Positions 36,124-45,788 of a DNA stretch of 64,000 bases are shown here, piece after piece. Each line of letters starts with the position of its first letter. Position 1 is the first letter of the stretch. Source of the stretch: Gammaproteobacteria bacterium (GTDB lineage Bacteria; Pseudomonadota; Gammaproteobacteria; DSM-16500); NCBI GenBank assembly GCA_031291175.1, contig JARLJO010000064.1:1-64000 (forward strand), written 5' to 3'. The position numbers and the translations under genes were made by a program. The notes under the pieces were generated by a model, which did no database searches, had not been told where the DNA came from, and was given only the letters and a program-made list of their open reading frames with translations.

Positions 36124-38060
36124 GCCGTCACCTCTTCTGTCGCTAATTTTTTATCTGCTAAAAATGCTTTTACCTTATCGATATCTCGTGTGCGCGACAT
36201 ATTAGGTAAACTTTGAATAAAGACTTCGCCGTAGCGATTTCCGACTAAACGGGGATCACATATCATCAATACACCACTGTCTGCCACATCGCGTATAAGA
36301 CGGCCAGCGCCTTGCTTTAAAATAAGCACAGCATTAGGTAGCTGATAATTCATAAATGGATCTTCTCCTTGCTTACGAAGGAGTTTGATTTTTGCCTGCA
36401 AAATAGGATCATCGGGTGATGAGAACGGCAATTTATCAATGATCACGCAAGATAGCGCATCGCCTCGGACATCCACACCATACCAAAAACTGCTGGTACC
36501 AAGCAAAATAGCATTACCCAATGCTTTGAATTCATCAACCAACTGACGCTTGGGCTTTGTGCCCTGACGTAGCAAAGGAAAAGGCAATCGATTTTCAAGA
36601 TAAGCGGCCGCACGCTCTAACGCGCGATGGCTAGTAAACAAGAGAAAGGCTTTGCCTTGGGTTGCCTCAAGAATAGGGATTGCCGCCTCTATGACCGCTT
36701 CAGTGTAATTTTCTGCGTGCGGGTCTGGCATCCCTCGTGGTGCGTATAACAATGCTTGCTGCTGATAATCAAATGGGCTTTTCAACTGTAAAACCTGCGC
36801 CTTTTCCAAGCCCATGGTATCAACGAATAATTTAAAATTATTTTTAACTGTTAACGTAGCAGATGTAAATATCCAACTGCGCTTTCGATCTTGCATAAAT
36901 TTTTTAAAATATTCAGCCACAATGATTGGCGTCAAATGAATGGCAAAGCTTTGGGTATGGGTTTCAAACCAATGCACGGTATTTTCGGGCGCGGTCTTCG
37001 TTACCATATCAAATCGTTCAATCAGCTCGCCAGAACGCTTCCAGCAACTTTCCAGTCCTTTACTACGAATACCCGCTTCTTTTAAGACAACCTCAAAAGA
37101 CTTTAGAGCATCTTTGATATCTAAAATGGCCGCATCTAATTGTGGCGTAAGACGATCAGGCCAAGGTAATGAGCGCAGATCAGAGCCTAGCGCCGTACGC
37201 ATGGCAAGTGCCATTCTGTGAAGGTGCGCAGACTCTTCTACAATTTGTTTCATGTCACCTGCACTTTCCAGTGCTTCAGCTTCGCTATCACGAGCCAATT
37301 CCAATAATTGGCGACTGGTTAAAGCGGTACTAAAAAAATGCGCTGCAATTTCAGGTAGATGATGAGCTTCATCGAAGACGACAACATCAGCTCCTGGCAA
37401 AAGCTCACCAAACCCTTCTTCCTGCAAAGCCATGTCCGCAAAAAAGAGATGATGATTCACCACAACAATATCTGCGGTCAACGCTTGCTGTCTTGCTTTA
37501 ACAACAAAACAATCTTTATAGAAAGCACAATCTTGATTGAGACAGTTATCAACCGTGCTAGTGGCATAGGGCCAGATAGAAGAATCTTCAGGAATAGAAT
37601 CTAATTCAGCGATGTCACCCGTCTGCGTTGTGCTAGACCACTCACTAATCGTCACCAGCTCAGAAACTAACTGGCGGGAAACGAAGCGCCCATCCTCCTG
37701 ATTGCGCTTTAAACGCTGGATGCAGAGATAATTGGCACGCCCTTTTAGCAAAACAACGTTCAGTGCGGAAGATAAAATCTTTTTGATGACAGGGATATCG
37801 TTAAAAAATAACTGGTCTTGTAAATTCTTGGTGCCAGTAGAAATAATGGTTTTTTTTTGTGAGAGAAAAATAGGAACAAGATAACCGAAAGTTTTGCCAG
37901 TGCCGGTACCCGCTTCAACAATTAGCTGTCCATTTTGAGCGATCGTTTTCTCGATCGCATCCGCCATTTGTTGCTGCGCATCACGCGGCGTGAAACCCTT
38001 AATCGCTTGACTGAGAAGACCATCTTGCTCGAGGACTTTGACGCTTTTATAGCCGTCCAT
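36120..38060 (-). CDS. yoaA: ATP-dependent DNA helicase, YoaA/DinG family (XPD-like)
   Basis: 646-residue superfamily 2 helicase. Walker A is EAGTGTGKT (49-57) and the DEAH box is at 230-233. Four Cys (113, 173, 178, 184) in the spacing of the XPD/DinG iron-sulfur domain make it a [4Fe-4S] 5'-3' helicase. Late motifs are TSATL, GTSSFWYGVD and QGAGRLIR. It probably acts in DNA damage tolerance. It overlaps tsaB by four bases. The E. coli neighbour order supports YoaA rather than DinG. Confidence 0.92.
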   Translation of the reverse strand: MDGYKSVKVLEQDGLLSQAIKGFTPRDAQQQMADAIEKTIAQNGQLIVEAGTGTGKTFGYLVPIFLSQKKTIISTGTKNLQDQLFFNDIPVIKKILSSALNVVLLKGRANYLCIQRLKRNQEDGRFVSRQLVSELVTISEWSSTTQTGDIAELDSIPEDSSIWPYATSTVDNCLNQDCAFYKDCFVVKARQQALTADIVVVNHHLFFADMALQEEGFGELLPGADVVVFDEAHHLPEIAAHFFSTALTSRQLLELARDSEAEALESAGDMKQIVEESAHLHRMALAMRTALGSDLRSLPWPDRLTPQLDAAILDIKDALKSFEVVLKEAGIRSKGLESCWKRSGELIERFDMVTKTAPENTVHWFETHTQSFAIHLTPIIVAEYFKKFMQDRKRSWIFTSATLTVKNNFKLFVDTMGLEKAQVLQLKSPFDYQQQALLYAPRGMPDPHAENYTEAVIEAAIPILEATQGKAFLLFTSHRALERAAAYLENRLPFPLLRQGTKPKRQLVDEFKALGNAILLGTSSFWYGVDVRGDALSCVIIDKLPFSSPDDPILQAKIKLLRKQGEDPFMNYQLPNAVLILKQGAGRLIRDVADSGVLMICDPRLVGNRYGEVFIQSLPNMSRTRDIDKVKAFLADKKLATEEVTA

Positions 38061-38114
38061 GATCAGTACCTTTTTGGGTGCCGCTATCCGTTTTTTTTAT
38101 CCGCCCTCTTCCAC

Positions 38115-38438
38115 TCATTTTTCAAGATACTTAAGCTTGTCATCGACGTTTGCCCATTCGTCAGCATCCGCTGGTGCTTCTTTGATGCGGGTGATGTTAG
38201 GCCACTTTTCGGCAAGCTCTTTGTTTAGCTCTAAAAAGTTTTGGTATTTTTCAGGAAGGTCATCTTCGGAATAAATCGCGTTCACTGGGCACTCAGGCTC
38301 ACAAAGCGCGCAGTCAATACACTCGTCAGGATTAATGGCTAAAAAATTAGGACCCTCATAGAAACAATCTACCGGGCAAACTTCAACGCAGTCTGTGTAT
38401 TTGCAACGAATGCACTGTTCAGTCACAACAAATGTCAT
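38115..38438 (-). CDS. fdxA: Ferredoxin, seven-iron type
   Basis: 107 residues. Cys9, 12, 17, 21 and Cys40, 43, 46, 50 fit FdxA ferredoxins with one [3Fe-4S] and one [4Fe-4S] cluster ([18 protein letters not shown] ... [12 protein letters not shown]). The acidic C-terminal extension is typical. Cytosolic electron carrier; the partner is not evident. It lies 54 bases upstream of yoaA on the same strand. Confidence 0.94.
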   Translation of the reverse strand: MTFVVTEQCIRCKYTDCVEVCPVDCFYEGPNFLAINPDECIDCALCEPECPVNAIYSEDDLPEKYQNFLELNKELAEKWPNITRIKEAPADADEWANVDDKLKYLEK

Positions 38439-38651
38439 AGGAGTAACACCTTAAGTTTTTATCAATCCCCTCTCCTGCATAGCGTGAAGGGGTTAGGGTG
38501 TAGGTTTATCGCTTGACCCATTTTCTAATAAAAAGTGTGTCAGCGTCTATACCTTTGATCTACCTTCTTTGGTAACACCAACGAAAGGGATCAACACTCA
38601 CGAGATTGATTTAATGCAACAAGGACGAGGGATTCTTTAAGCTTGCTTTAA

Positions 38652-38740
38652 TGGTGCCCGGGGCCGGAATCGAACCGGCACGGGAGTCACCTCCCGAGGG
38701 ATTTTAAGTCCCTTGCGTCTACCTATTCCGCCACCCGGGC
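38652..38740 (-). tRNA. leuZ: tRNA-Leu (anticodon TAA)
   Basis: 89 bases including encoded CCA. Acceptor GCCCGGG/CCCGGGC, anticodon loop CTTAAAA, and the long variable arm of tRNA-Leu. Last of three tRNAs after pgsA, as in E. coli glyW-cysT-leuZ. Confidence 0.96.
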
Positions 38741-38813
38741 ATTTCATGTTGGATATCGGAAACGAGAAGACTAAATGCCTCTGATCTTAATGTTCTCGTT
38801 TCTGCTATCAAAA

Positions 38814-38884
38814 AGGCTGAGGTCGGAATCGAACCGGCGTACACGGCTTTGCAGGCCGCTGCATAACCACTCTGCCACCCAGCC
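38814..38884 (-). tRNA. cysT: tRNA-Cys (anticodon GCA)
   Basis: 71 bases, acceptor GGCTGGG/CTCAGCC, anticodon loop CTGCAAA, GGTTCGATTCC T-arm, U73 discriminator as required for Cys. CCA is not encoded. Confidence 0.95.
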
Positions 38885-38945
38885 AAAAAAACTCTTTCTT
38901 TCAAAACAAAAAACCTCAGTTATTTCCTGAGGCTTTATTAATACA

Positions 38946-39021
<76 letters not shown>

Positions 39022-39145
39022 ACTCTACTTCGCTGAATTATTTCGTAGAAGTTCTTGAGGCGTAATTCTATCTTAGGACTTGAAAGTGTCAAGCTAGAAT
39101 TACATTATTCGTTAAAATATTTTTTAAAAATAAGCAAAAAATCAA

Positions 39146-39742
39146 TTATTGCACACGAAATTCTGGCCAAGCTGTCTTCAAATAGATCACCATCGACCAG
39201 ATGGTCAAGAAGGCAGCAAGATAAAGCAAAATATAACCAATGACAATAATGCAATAATTGGTTGAAGCGTCACAATAAATCAAAACAATTAAGGCTAACA
39301 TTTGTACGCCTGTTTTGACTTTACCAATACTGGAGACAACCATGCTAGTGCGCTTACCGAGTTCAGCCATCCATTCACGCAGAGCCGAGACAATCACTTC
39401 ACGACTAACAATAATAGCCGCAGGGATCGTTATCATGAAACCAGGTATGGCAAACATAGCAGACGAAGCACTGACAAATTGAAATTGGGGTTGCGCCACT
39501 ATCATCACTAATGCAATTGAAACCATGAGCTTGTCGGCGACCGGATCTAAAAATGCACCGAACTTAGTCGCTTGTTTCAAGCTGCGCGCTAAATAGCCAT
39601 CTAACCAATCCGTAATACAAGCGAGTGTAAAAATAATGGCTGCAACTAAATGCCCCCACTCATACGGTAGGTAATAGACTAAAACGAAGAATGGTATTAC
39701 TAATATCCGCACTAGGGTCAGAATATTAGGTAGATTTAACAT
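39146..39742 (-). CDS. pgsA: CDP-diacylglycerol-glycerol-3-phosphate 3-phosphatidyltransferase
   Basis: Inner-membrane enzyme for the committed step of phosphatidylglycerol synthesis. 198 residues with several hydrophobic helices. The CDP-alcohol phosphotransferase motif is complete: DWLDGYLARSLKQATKFG followed by AFLDPVADK. It starts three bases after the uvrC stop and precedes the three tRNA genes, exactly as in E. coli. Confidence 0.96.
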   Translation of the reverse strand: MLNLPNILTLVRILVIPFFVLVYYLPYEWGHLVAAIIFTLACITDWLDGYLARSLKQATKFGAFLDPVADKLMVSIALVMIVAQPQFQFVSASSAMFAIPGFMITIPAAIIVSREVIVSALREWMAELGKRTSMVVSSIGKVKTGVQMLALIVLIYCDASTNYCIIVIGYILLYLAAFLTIWSMVIYLKTAWPEFRVQ

Positions 39743-39745
39743 GCT

Positions 39746-41566
39746 CTACACCGTCACATTATGTAAGCTTTCAAAAATTCGTTGGGCTAACGATAGGCTA
39801 ATGCCTGGTACTTTCGTAAGCTCATCAAGACTAGCACGATTTAATGCTTGAATACCACCGAAGTAACGCAATAATTCTCTTCTTCTTTTTGCACCAATAC
39901 CAGGAATGGATTCAAGCGTCGAGGTGCGGCGTTTTTTATCGCGACGTTGCCTATGCCCTGTAATAGCAAAGCGATGGGCTTCATCGCGGATTTGCTGAAT
40001 CAGATGCAAAGCTAATGAGTCAGGAGGAAGATGGATTGGTATTTTGCCAGGAATATGCAATGTTTCATAGCCGGGCTTGCGCGTCACGCCTTTTGCAACG
40101 CCAACCAACAGGATATCGGTTATTCCGAGTTCGGCAAAAACACCTTCCGCTGCATGCAACTGGGCAAGCCCACCATCAATTAAAACAACATCGGGACGCT
40201 TGGCATCACTGCCTTGCAAACGCTTGTAGCGTCGCGTCAGAGCCTGTCGCATCGCAGCAATATCATCACCTGGCGTAATGTCGGCAATATTGAAACGCCG
40301 ATAATCACTTTTAAGAGGACCATTACCATCAAAGACGACACAGGAAGCGACCGTGGCCTCGCCCATACTATGACTAATATCAAAACACTCAATACGTTTA
40401 GGAGGCTCCTCACCGCCAAGCAACTGTTTCAAATCAACAAAACGCTCTCGTGTATTAGCCTTATTTAATAATTGGCTAGCAACAGACTGGGCGGCGCTAT
40501 TAGTCGCCATTTCTACCCATTTTTTTCGATCGGAACGGACAGAAGTTGCAATCACGACTTTATGCTTCGCCTGCTCACTTAGGACAACCTCAAGTAACGA
40601 CTGCTCAGGCAATTCAACTTCTAATAAAAGCTCTTTCGGAATTTCATGAATATCCTGCCCCAGATAATGCTGAGAGATAAATGCTGTCACAATCTCTTCC
40701 ACTGAAGAATCAGGAGGAACCGTAGGATAATAAGCGCGACTTCCCAATACACGGCCATCGCGGATAGATAACAACTGAATGCAGACGACCCCCGCATTGG
40801 CGGCAAACCCAATAATATCGGCATCACCTCGCTGACCGCTCACATACTGACGATCTTGAAGCCCTCGGATTTTACTGATCTGATTGCGATATTTAATAGC
40901 AGCTTCGTAATTTAAAGTAGCAGCTGCTTTTTCCATTTTTTGATTTAGCTCATTTAAGATCTGCTCGTTTTTTCCTTGCAGAAATAAAATAGCATGCTGA
41001 ACATTCTCGCGATAATCTTCTTCGGAAATTAATCCCGCGCAAGAACCAGAACAAAGTCCAATCTGGTGGTGCAAACACGCCCGTGTCCGAGACGCATAAA
41101 AATGATCGCTACAGGTACGTATTTGAAATACTTTTTGTATTAACTGAATGGTTTCTCGCACGGCAGCTGAACTGGGGTAAGGACCAAAAAACAAGCCATC
41201 TTTTTTAGTGGTACCGCGATAAAAGTCTATTCTAGGGAACGGATGTTCGTTCGTAATTAATATGTAAGGGTAAGATTTATCATCCCGCAATAAGACATTG
41301 TAACGCGGTCTGTGCTTTTTAATTAAGTTACATTCTAAGAGCAACGCTTCATTTTCACTGCGTGCTATCGTGATATCAATGTCATGCACATGTTTTACGA
41401 GCGCATTTGTTTTGGTATCTTTTGCCTGGCCATTAAAATAAGAAGATAAACGTTTTTTAAGATTCTTGGCTTTTCCCACATACAATATCTCACCGTCCTC
41501 CCCTAGCATTTGATAAACGCCTGGATGGTTTGAGACATGACTTAAAAAAGTTTTAATATCAATCAT
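39746..41566 (-). CDS. uvrC: Excinuclease ABC subunit C
   Basis: Makes both incisions in nucleotide excision repair with UvrB. 606 residues: GIY-YIG nuclease at about 14-92 (GVYQMLGEDGEILYVGKAKN), UVR motif near 200-235, the RNase-H-like 5' nuclease (ECFDISHSMGEATVAS, VLIDGGLAQ) and two C-terminal helix-hairpin-helix motifs (SIPGIGAKRRRELLRYFGG; KVPGISLSLAQRI). It shares the uvrY-uvrC-pgsA order with E. coli. Confidence 0.97.
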   Translation of the reverse strand: MIDIKTFLSHVSNHPGVYQMLGEDGEILYVGKAKNLKKRLSSYFNGQAKDTKTNALVKHVHDIDITIARSENEALLLECNLIKKHRPRYNVLLRDDKSYPYILITNEHPFPRIDFYRGTTKKDGLFFGPYPSSAAVRETIQLIQKVFQIRTCSDHFYASRTRACLHHQIGLCSGSCAGLISEEDYRENVQHAILFLQGKNEQILNELNQKMEKAAATLNYEAAIKYRNQISKIRGLQDRQYVSGQRGDADIIGFAANAGVVCIQLLSIRDGRVLGSRAYYPTVPPDSSVEEIVTAFISQHYLGQDIHEIPKELLLEVELPEQSLLEVVLSEQAKHKVVIATSVRSDRKKWVEMATNSAAQSVASQLLNKANTRERFVDLKQLLGGEEPPKRIECFDISHSMGEATVASCVVFDGNGPLKSDYRRFNIADITPGDDIAAMRQALTRRYKRLQGSDAKRPDVVLIDGGLAQLHAAEGVFAELGITDILLVGVAKGVTRKPGYETLHIPGKIPIHLPPDSLALHLIQQIRDEAHRFAITGHRQRRDKKRRTSTLESIPGIGAKRRRELLRYFGGIQALNRASLDELTKVPGISLSLAQRIFESLHNVTV

Positions 41567-41769
41567 ATATCACTGAGACCTGTGCTTTTGCTCATGCACT
41601 GTTATTCCACCATCATTCACCCGAATGATAGCAAAAACCCAATTTAACTCATGATTTCCTGTGATTTCAGCAAGTTAAATGAGGAATCGAAACTGGAATT
41701 TTATTAGACTTCTTTATTAAGTATATCAGAGGATCAAGAAATAGAGAGTGGGTTATAGCGCCAAGAAGC

Positions 41770-42432
41770 CTACTCAGAGTCATCTGTATGCGCTTTACCG
41801 GTTTCAACCAAGCCTAAACGAATCGCTAATAATGTTAATTCAACATCATTTTGAATGGAAAGCTTTTCAAAGATACGATAGCGATAACTGTTCACTGTTT
41901 TGGGGCTTAAGCAGAGCTTATCAGAGATATCTTGCACTTTTTGCCCGCTGGTAATCATTAACATGATTTGCAATTCGCGTTCGGACAAAACATCTAATGG
42001 AGATTCTTCGGGTTTAGTGAAACGCTTTAGCGCCAATTGCTGTGCAATTTCGGAGCTAATATAGCGTTGACCTGAATGCACAATACGGATAGCGCGAATC
42101 ATTTCTTCAGGATCGCAGCCTTTGGTAATGTAACCCGCCGCTCCCGCTTGCAATAAGCGTGAAGGATAAGGCTCATCGTCACAAACGGTAAGGGCTAAAA
42201 TTTTGATATCGCTGTCATGGCGAGTCATTTTGCGAGTCGCTTCCAAGCCGCCTATGCCTGGCATTTGAACATCCATCAGGACCACGTCCAGATTGATTTC
42301 TTTTGCTAAGCGGATAGCTTCTTCACCTGTGCTTACTTCGCCAACGACCTTGATACCCGTTACATCTTGTAAGAGACGTCGAATCCCTATACGGACCAGC
42401 TCATGATCATCAACTAACAACACTCTTATCAA
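41770..42432 (-). CDS. uvrY: LuxR-type response regulator (UvrY/GacA/LetA)
   Basis: 220 residues. Receiver domain with D8-D9, phospho-acceptor Asp54 (LMDVQMPG) and the conserved Lys; C-terminal LuxR helix-turn-helix (LSERELQIMLMITSG ... LSPKTVNSYRYRIFEKL). GacA-family regulators, LetA in Legionella, drive CsrA-antagonist sRNAs and the switch to stationary or transmissive phase. The partner sensor kinase is not in the window. Upstream of uvrC as in E. coli, with a 203-base gap. Confidence 0.94.
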   Translation of the reverse strand: MIRVLLVDDHELVRIGIRRLLQDVTGIKVVGEVSTGEEAIRLAKEINLDVVLMDVQMPGIGGLEATRKMTRHDSDIKILALTVCDDEPYPSRLLQAGAAGYITKGCDPEEMIRAIRIVHSGQRYISSEIAQQLALKRFTKPEESPLDVLSERELQIMLMITSGQKVQDISDKLCLSPKTVNSYRYRIFEKLSIQNDVELTLLAIRLGLVETGKAHTDDSE

Positions 42433-42461
42433 AGTTAGACCCCTAGCTTGCGAACTATGGT

Positions 42462-42551
<90 letters not shown>

Positions 42552-42732
42552 AGCATTCTTCTGTAAGTATCTAAATCTATTACGGGCACATATTACAGCT
42601 AATCAGAGATTAGATTCAACTCATAATTTTACTTATTGAGGATATTTTCGCTGATTGTTTTTTAATACAATGTCTACTTACACTGTGATATTATCATGAT
42701 TGTTTTGAAAAATCTTCTGATTGGAGACTCAT

Positions 42733-43410
42733 ATGCAATACAAAGACATTAATGTGGCGAGAAGCGATGCATCACTTTTAAGCAATCACGCTGTACTACG
42801 CAATACCTACCTTTTACTTAGCTTAACTTTATTATTTAGCTCCGCGATGGCAGCTTATGCGGTTTTTGCAGAAGTTAGCTATACCTCTTCCTTAATTGTT
42901 TCACTGGCTGCATTTGGCATGCTATTTGTTATTGGCGGTCTTCGCAACAGTGCCTGGGGGCTTTTGGCAGTATTCGCCTTCACCGGCTGCATGGGTTTTT
43001 CTATGGGACCTATGTTAAATCACTTTATTAAAGGCTATACCAACGGCGGACAACTCATCATGACAGCAATGGCCGGCACGGGCGTCACGTTTTTGGTCTC
43101 CTCTGCTTACTTGATCACTACGAAAAAAGACTTGAGCGGCTGGGGAAAGTTTTTAATGATTGGCCTCGTGGTCTGCATCGTTGCAGGTCTTGCTAATATC
43201 TTCTTCAAAATGCCAGCAATGCAGCTAGCCATCTCTAGCATTATGGTTTTCATTTCGACAATGTTAATGATGTTTGACACAAGCCGCATTATTAATGGCG
43301 GTGAAACCAATTACATCATGGCTACTGTTAGCCTCTTTCTTGATATCCTAATGTTGTTTCAAAACTTACTAATGTTGCTAGGGGTTTTTGGCGGCAATAG
43401 CAGAGACTGA
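42733..43410 (+). CDS. Bax inhibitor-1/YccA family membrane protein
   Basis: 225 residues with seven hydrophobic helices. The UPF0005/BI-1 features are FAFTGCMGFSMGPML, GTGVTFLVSSAYLI and FMDTSRI-like FDTSRIINGGETNYI near the end. E. coli YccA modulates FtsH; the family includes pH-gated Ca2+ leak channels. ATG at 42733 with GGAG upstream; a TTG start 12 bases earlier would overlap that site. Followed by repeat copy A5. Confidence 0.92.
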   Translation: MQYKDINVARSDASLLSNHAVLRNTYLLLSLTLLFSSAMAAYAVFAEVSYTSSLIVSLAAFGMLFVIGGLRNSAWGLLAVFAFTGCMGFSMGPMLNHFIKGYTNGGQLIMTAMAGTGVTFLVSSAYLITTKKDLSGWGKFLMIGLVVCIVAGLANIFFKMPAMQLAISSIMVFISTMLMMFDTSRIINGGETNYIMATVSLFLDILMLFQNLLMLLGVFGGNSRD

Positions 43411-43429
43411 TTAGTTCGAGCTGTAAAAA

Positions 43430-43545
43430 TGACTGGGGTCCTGTCAGCATAGGATAACTTTTCCGTGCTCGCAGGCTCCGCGCGAAAAAGCCATCCTATA
43501 CTGCCACCCCGTTTTTTTAAATCACTTCCACTTTGTGGAAGTGAT
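43430..43545 (+). repeat. Dispersed repeat, family A, copy 5
   Basis: TGACTGGGGTCCTGTCAGC, stem ATAGGATAACTTTTCCGTG with partner CGCGAAAAAGCCATCCTAT, then CCACCCCGTTTTTTT and tail hairpin ATCACTTCCAC/GTGGAAGTGAT. It starts 19 bases after the BI-1 gene stop. Confidence 0.86.
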
Positions 43546-43601
43546 TGTTTTTAAGAACTGATCCCCCTCAAGAATGAACAGAAAGATTCTAATGTAAAAT
43601 A

Positions 43602-43719
43602 TTCACTTCCGCTTCGCGGAAGTGAGTTAAAAAAAACGGGGTGGCAGGGTAGGTTTGCTTTTTACGCGCGCAGCCTGCGAGCACGAAAAAAGTAAACCTA
43701 CCATGACAGGACCCCAGTC
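43602..43719 (-). repeat. Dispersed repeat, family A, copy 6 (inverted)
   Basis: Tail hairpin TTCACTTCCGC/GCGGAAGTGAA, AAAAAACGGGGTGGCAGGG, GTAGGTTTGC arm and partner GTAAACCTACC, ending TGACAGGACCCCAGTCC. Inverted relative to copy 5, 56 bases away, and only three bases from the dnaQ stop codon, so it is the 3' end of the dnaQ transcript. Confidence 0.86.
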
Positions 43720-43722
43720 CTT

Positions 43723-44436
43723 TTATTCCACTGTTTCCAACCACAAACACTTCCCTTTCTGTGCCATGACTTGCAACATTTTGTCATGATCCACAAGCTC
43801 CGCTTCATCCGCTTTAGTCACACATAAATTAACCCGCTTAATATGAGAAGCCACAACAGTTTCTGTTTGCTGCTGAGCCGACACCTCATTAGCTTCTGCC
43901 TCAGCAAACAAGGTAGCCTGACCACCCGTCATCGCCAAATAAACACGTGCTAATAAGTTGGCGTCTAATAGCGCCCCGTGTAATTCGCGCTGGGAACTAT
44001 CAATAGTGTAACGTTTACACAATGCGTCCAAACTATTGCGTTGCCCCACATGCAATTGTCTCGCCATTGTTAACGTATCTACAATACGACAATAATCTGC
44101 TATGGGTTTCCATGATTGTTTGAGGAGTTTTAATTCATAGTTAATAAAGCCCACATCGAATGGCGCATTATGAATAATGAGCTCTGCATCAACAATAAAG
44201 TCCATGAACTCTTTAGAAATGTCAGCAAAATAAGGCTTATTCTGCAAAAAATCATTTGTAATACCATGCACCGCCATAGCGCCATCATCAATATCCCTCT
44301 GGGGGTTAATGTATTGATGATAATGCCTGCCAGTTAATTTACGATTCACCAGTTCAACACAACCAATTTCGATGATGCGATGACCAAGGTCTGTGCTTAA
44401 ACCGGTCGTTTCTGTATCCAAAATCACTTGACGCAT
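43723..44436 (-). CDS. dnaQ: DNA polymerase III subunit epsilon
   Basis: Proofreading 3'-5' exonuclease of the replicase. 237 residues of the DEDDh type: D7 and E9 in ILDTETTGL, NAPFDVGFI, and LHGALLDANLLARVY carrying the catalytic His and last Asp. The C-terminal part is the polymerase-binding region. It follows rnhA by 22 bases. Confidence 0.96.
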   Translation of the reverse strand: MRQVILDTETTGLSTDLGHRIIEIGCVELVNRKLTGRHYHQYINPQRDIDDGAMAVHGITNDFLQNKPYFADISKEFMDFIVDAELIIHNAPFDVGFINYELKLLKQSWKPIADYCRIVDTLTMARQLHVGQRNSLDALCKRYTIDSSQRELHGALLDANLLARVYLAMTGGQATLFAEAEANEVSAQQQTETVVASHIKRVNLCVTKADEAELVDHDKMLQVMAQKGKCLWLETVE

Positions 44437-44458
44437 AATATTTCCTAATTGAGATCCG

Positions 44459-44899
44459 CTATATTTTTAGCATAGCGTCTATTGCTTGATTAGCTAACGC
44501 ATCAGCCAAATCATTTTCTGGATGACCACTGTGTCCTTTCACCCAATACCAACTAACACGATGGCGACCCGCTTCTTGATCTAAATTTTGCCACAAATCG
44601 GCGTTTTTTACCGGCTTCTTATCGGCTTTTTTCCAACCGCGCTGTTTCCATCCAGGTAACCATTCACTAATGCCTTTTTGAACATAGGTTGAATCGGTAT
44701 GCAACTCTACAACGCAAGGCTCACGCAATGCCGCCAATGCCTGAATAGCCGCCATTAATTCCATGCGATTATTGGTGGTCACTGCTTCAGCACCAGAAAG
44801 TTTTCTTTCGGTATTATTATAACGCAATAACGCACCCCAACCGCCCGGGCCAGGATTACCCCGGCAAGCGCCGTCGGTATAGATAACAACTTTTTTCAT
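44459..44899 (-). CDS. rnhA: Ribonuclease HI
   Basis: Degrades RNA in RNA-DNA hybrids. 146 residues with the catalytic set Asp9 ([14 protein letters not shown]), Glu47, Asp69 (HTDSTYV) and Asp133, plus His123 in the flexible KGHSGH loop. Its ATG overlaps the stop of the methyltransferase gene by four bases. Confidence 0.97.
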   Translation of the reverse strand: MKKVVIYTDGACRGNPGPGGWGALLRYNNTERKLSGAEAVTTNNRMELMAAIQALAALREPCVVELHTDSTYVQKGISEWLPGWKQRGWKKADKKPVKNADLWQNLDQEAGRHRVSWYWVKGHSGHPENDLADALANQAIDAMLKI

Positions 44900-45669
44900 T
44901 GAGGATGGTTCCGTATACTAGGTCCTGGTACGCCTATTGTCGATGGCAGGCGCACACTGGATAATTGCTGTTTCCAGCGTAATTTAATCGGAGTCAGTGG
45001 AATGACTTTTGCTTGCGCCACTAAGACATACACACCACCCCAGGGGGCACAACATTTTTTACCAAGCCACTCTAAAAACTTCAGCTTTTTATAAATTTTT
45101 TCATTAGTGAGCGGCGGCCTGAATAATATCATAGATTGTCTTACTAATTTAAAATCTGCCAAACCTAACCAATTTTTTATTTGATTAGGGGCGATAAAAT
45201 TACCCGACCATGGGATATTTTTGTTTTTCGCAAATAATTTCGCGAGCCCCCAAAAACTGAAAGGGTTAAATCCACAAATAATAATATGGCCTTCAGGCTT
45301 TACAATTCTACAAGCTTCCGCTAGCAATTGCCGTGGATTATCCAGATATTCCAGCATATGCGGCAACATAACCATATCCACACTGCCCGATGCCAAAGGC
45401 AATTCGCCCAATTCACTCTCAATACTACCCATGTTTTTAAGATGATGATGGCTTAATAATGGGCTCAAGAGGTGCTGAATCGGCATGACGCTGGCTTTCA
45501 ACAAAACCTGCTGCTTGGGTGTGCCAATTAATAAAGCATGCTTTCCATAATATTGTGATATCAAATGTGGTAAAAATTTTTGCTCCGCATCCAGAACATG
45601 ATGCCCTGGCAAATGACCAAGCCAATGATCCCATTGTTGAATCTTGCGATAAGTTTTAGCCAAGGTCAT
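44896..45669 (-). CDS. SAM-dependent methyltransferase, YafS-like
   Basis: 257 residues. The class I methyltransferase core is readable from [20 protein letters not shown] and [15 protein letters not shown]; the SAM loop is weak (HALLIGT). The place between gloB and rnhA is that of E. coli yafS. The substrate is unknown. Overlaps rnhA by four bases, divergent from gloB. Confidence 0.84.
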   Translation of the reverse strand: MTLAKTYRKIQQWDHWLGHLPGHHVLDAEQKFLPHLISQYYGKHALLIGTPKQQVLLKASVMPIQHLLSPLLSHHHLKNMGSIESELGELPLASGSVDMVMLPHMLEYLDNPRQLLAEACRIVKPEGHIIICGFNPFSFWGLAKLFAKNKNIPWSGNFIAPNQIKNWLGLADFKLVRQSMILFRPPLTNEKIYKKLKFLEWLGKKCCAPWGGVYVLVAQAKVIPLTPIKLRWKQQLSSVRLPSTIGVPGPSIRNHPQ

Positions 45670-45788
45670 CCCTTCCTTAATGCTAGCGCGGCCTTGTCTT
45701 GTAGTAAAAAAGAACTACCATACAAAGCAGAAAAATAATTCGTTTACTATAACTTGACCTATAGAAATTTCCCAGTACCATTGACTGC

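Noticed and set aside
38719-38904. Frame across the tRNA-Leu/tRNA-Cys genes
   Set aside because: It covers two well-formed tRNA genes, so the constraint is RNA structure and not protein.
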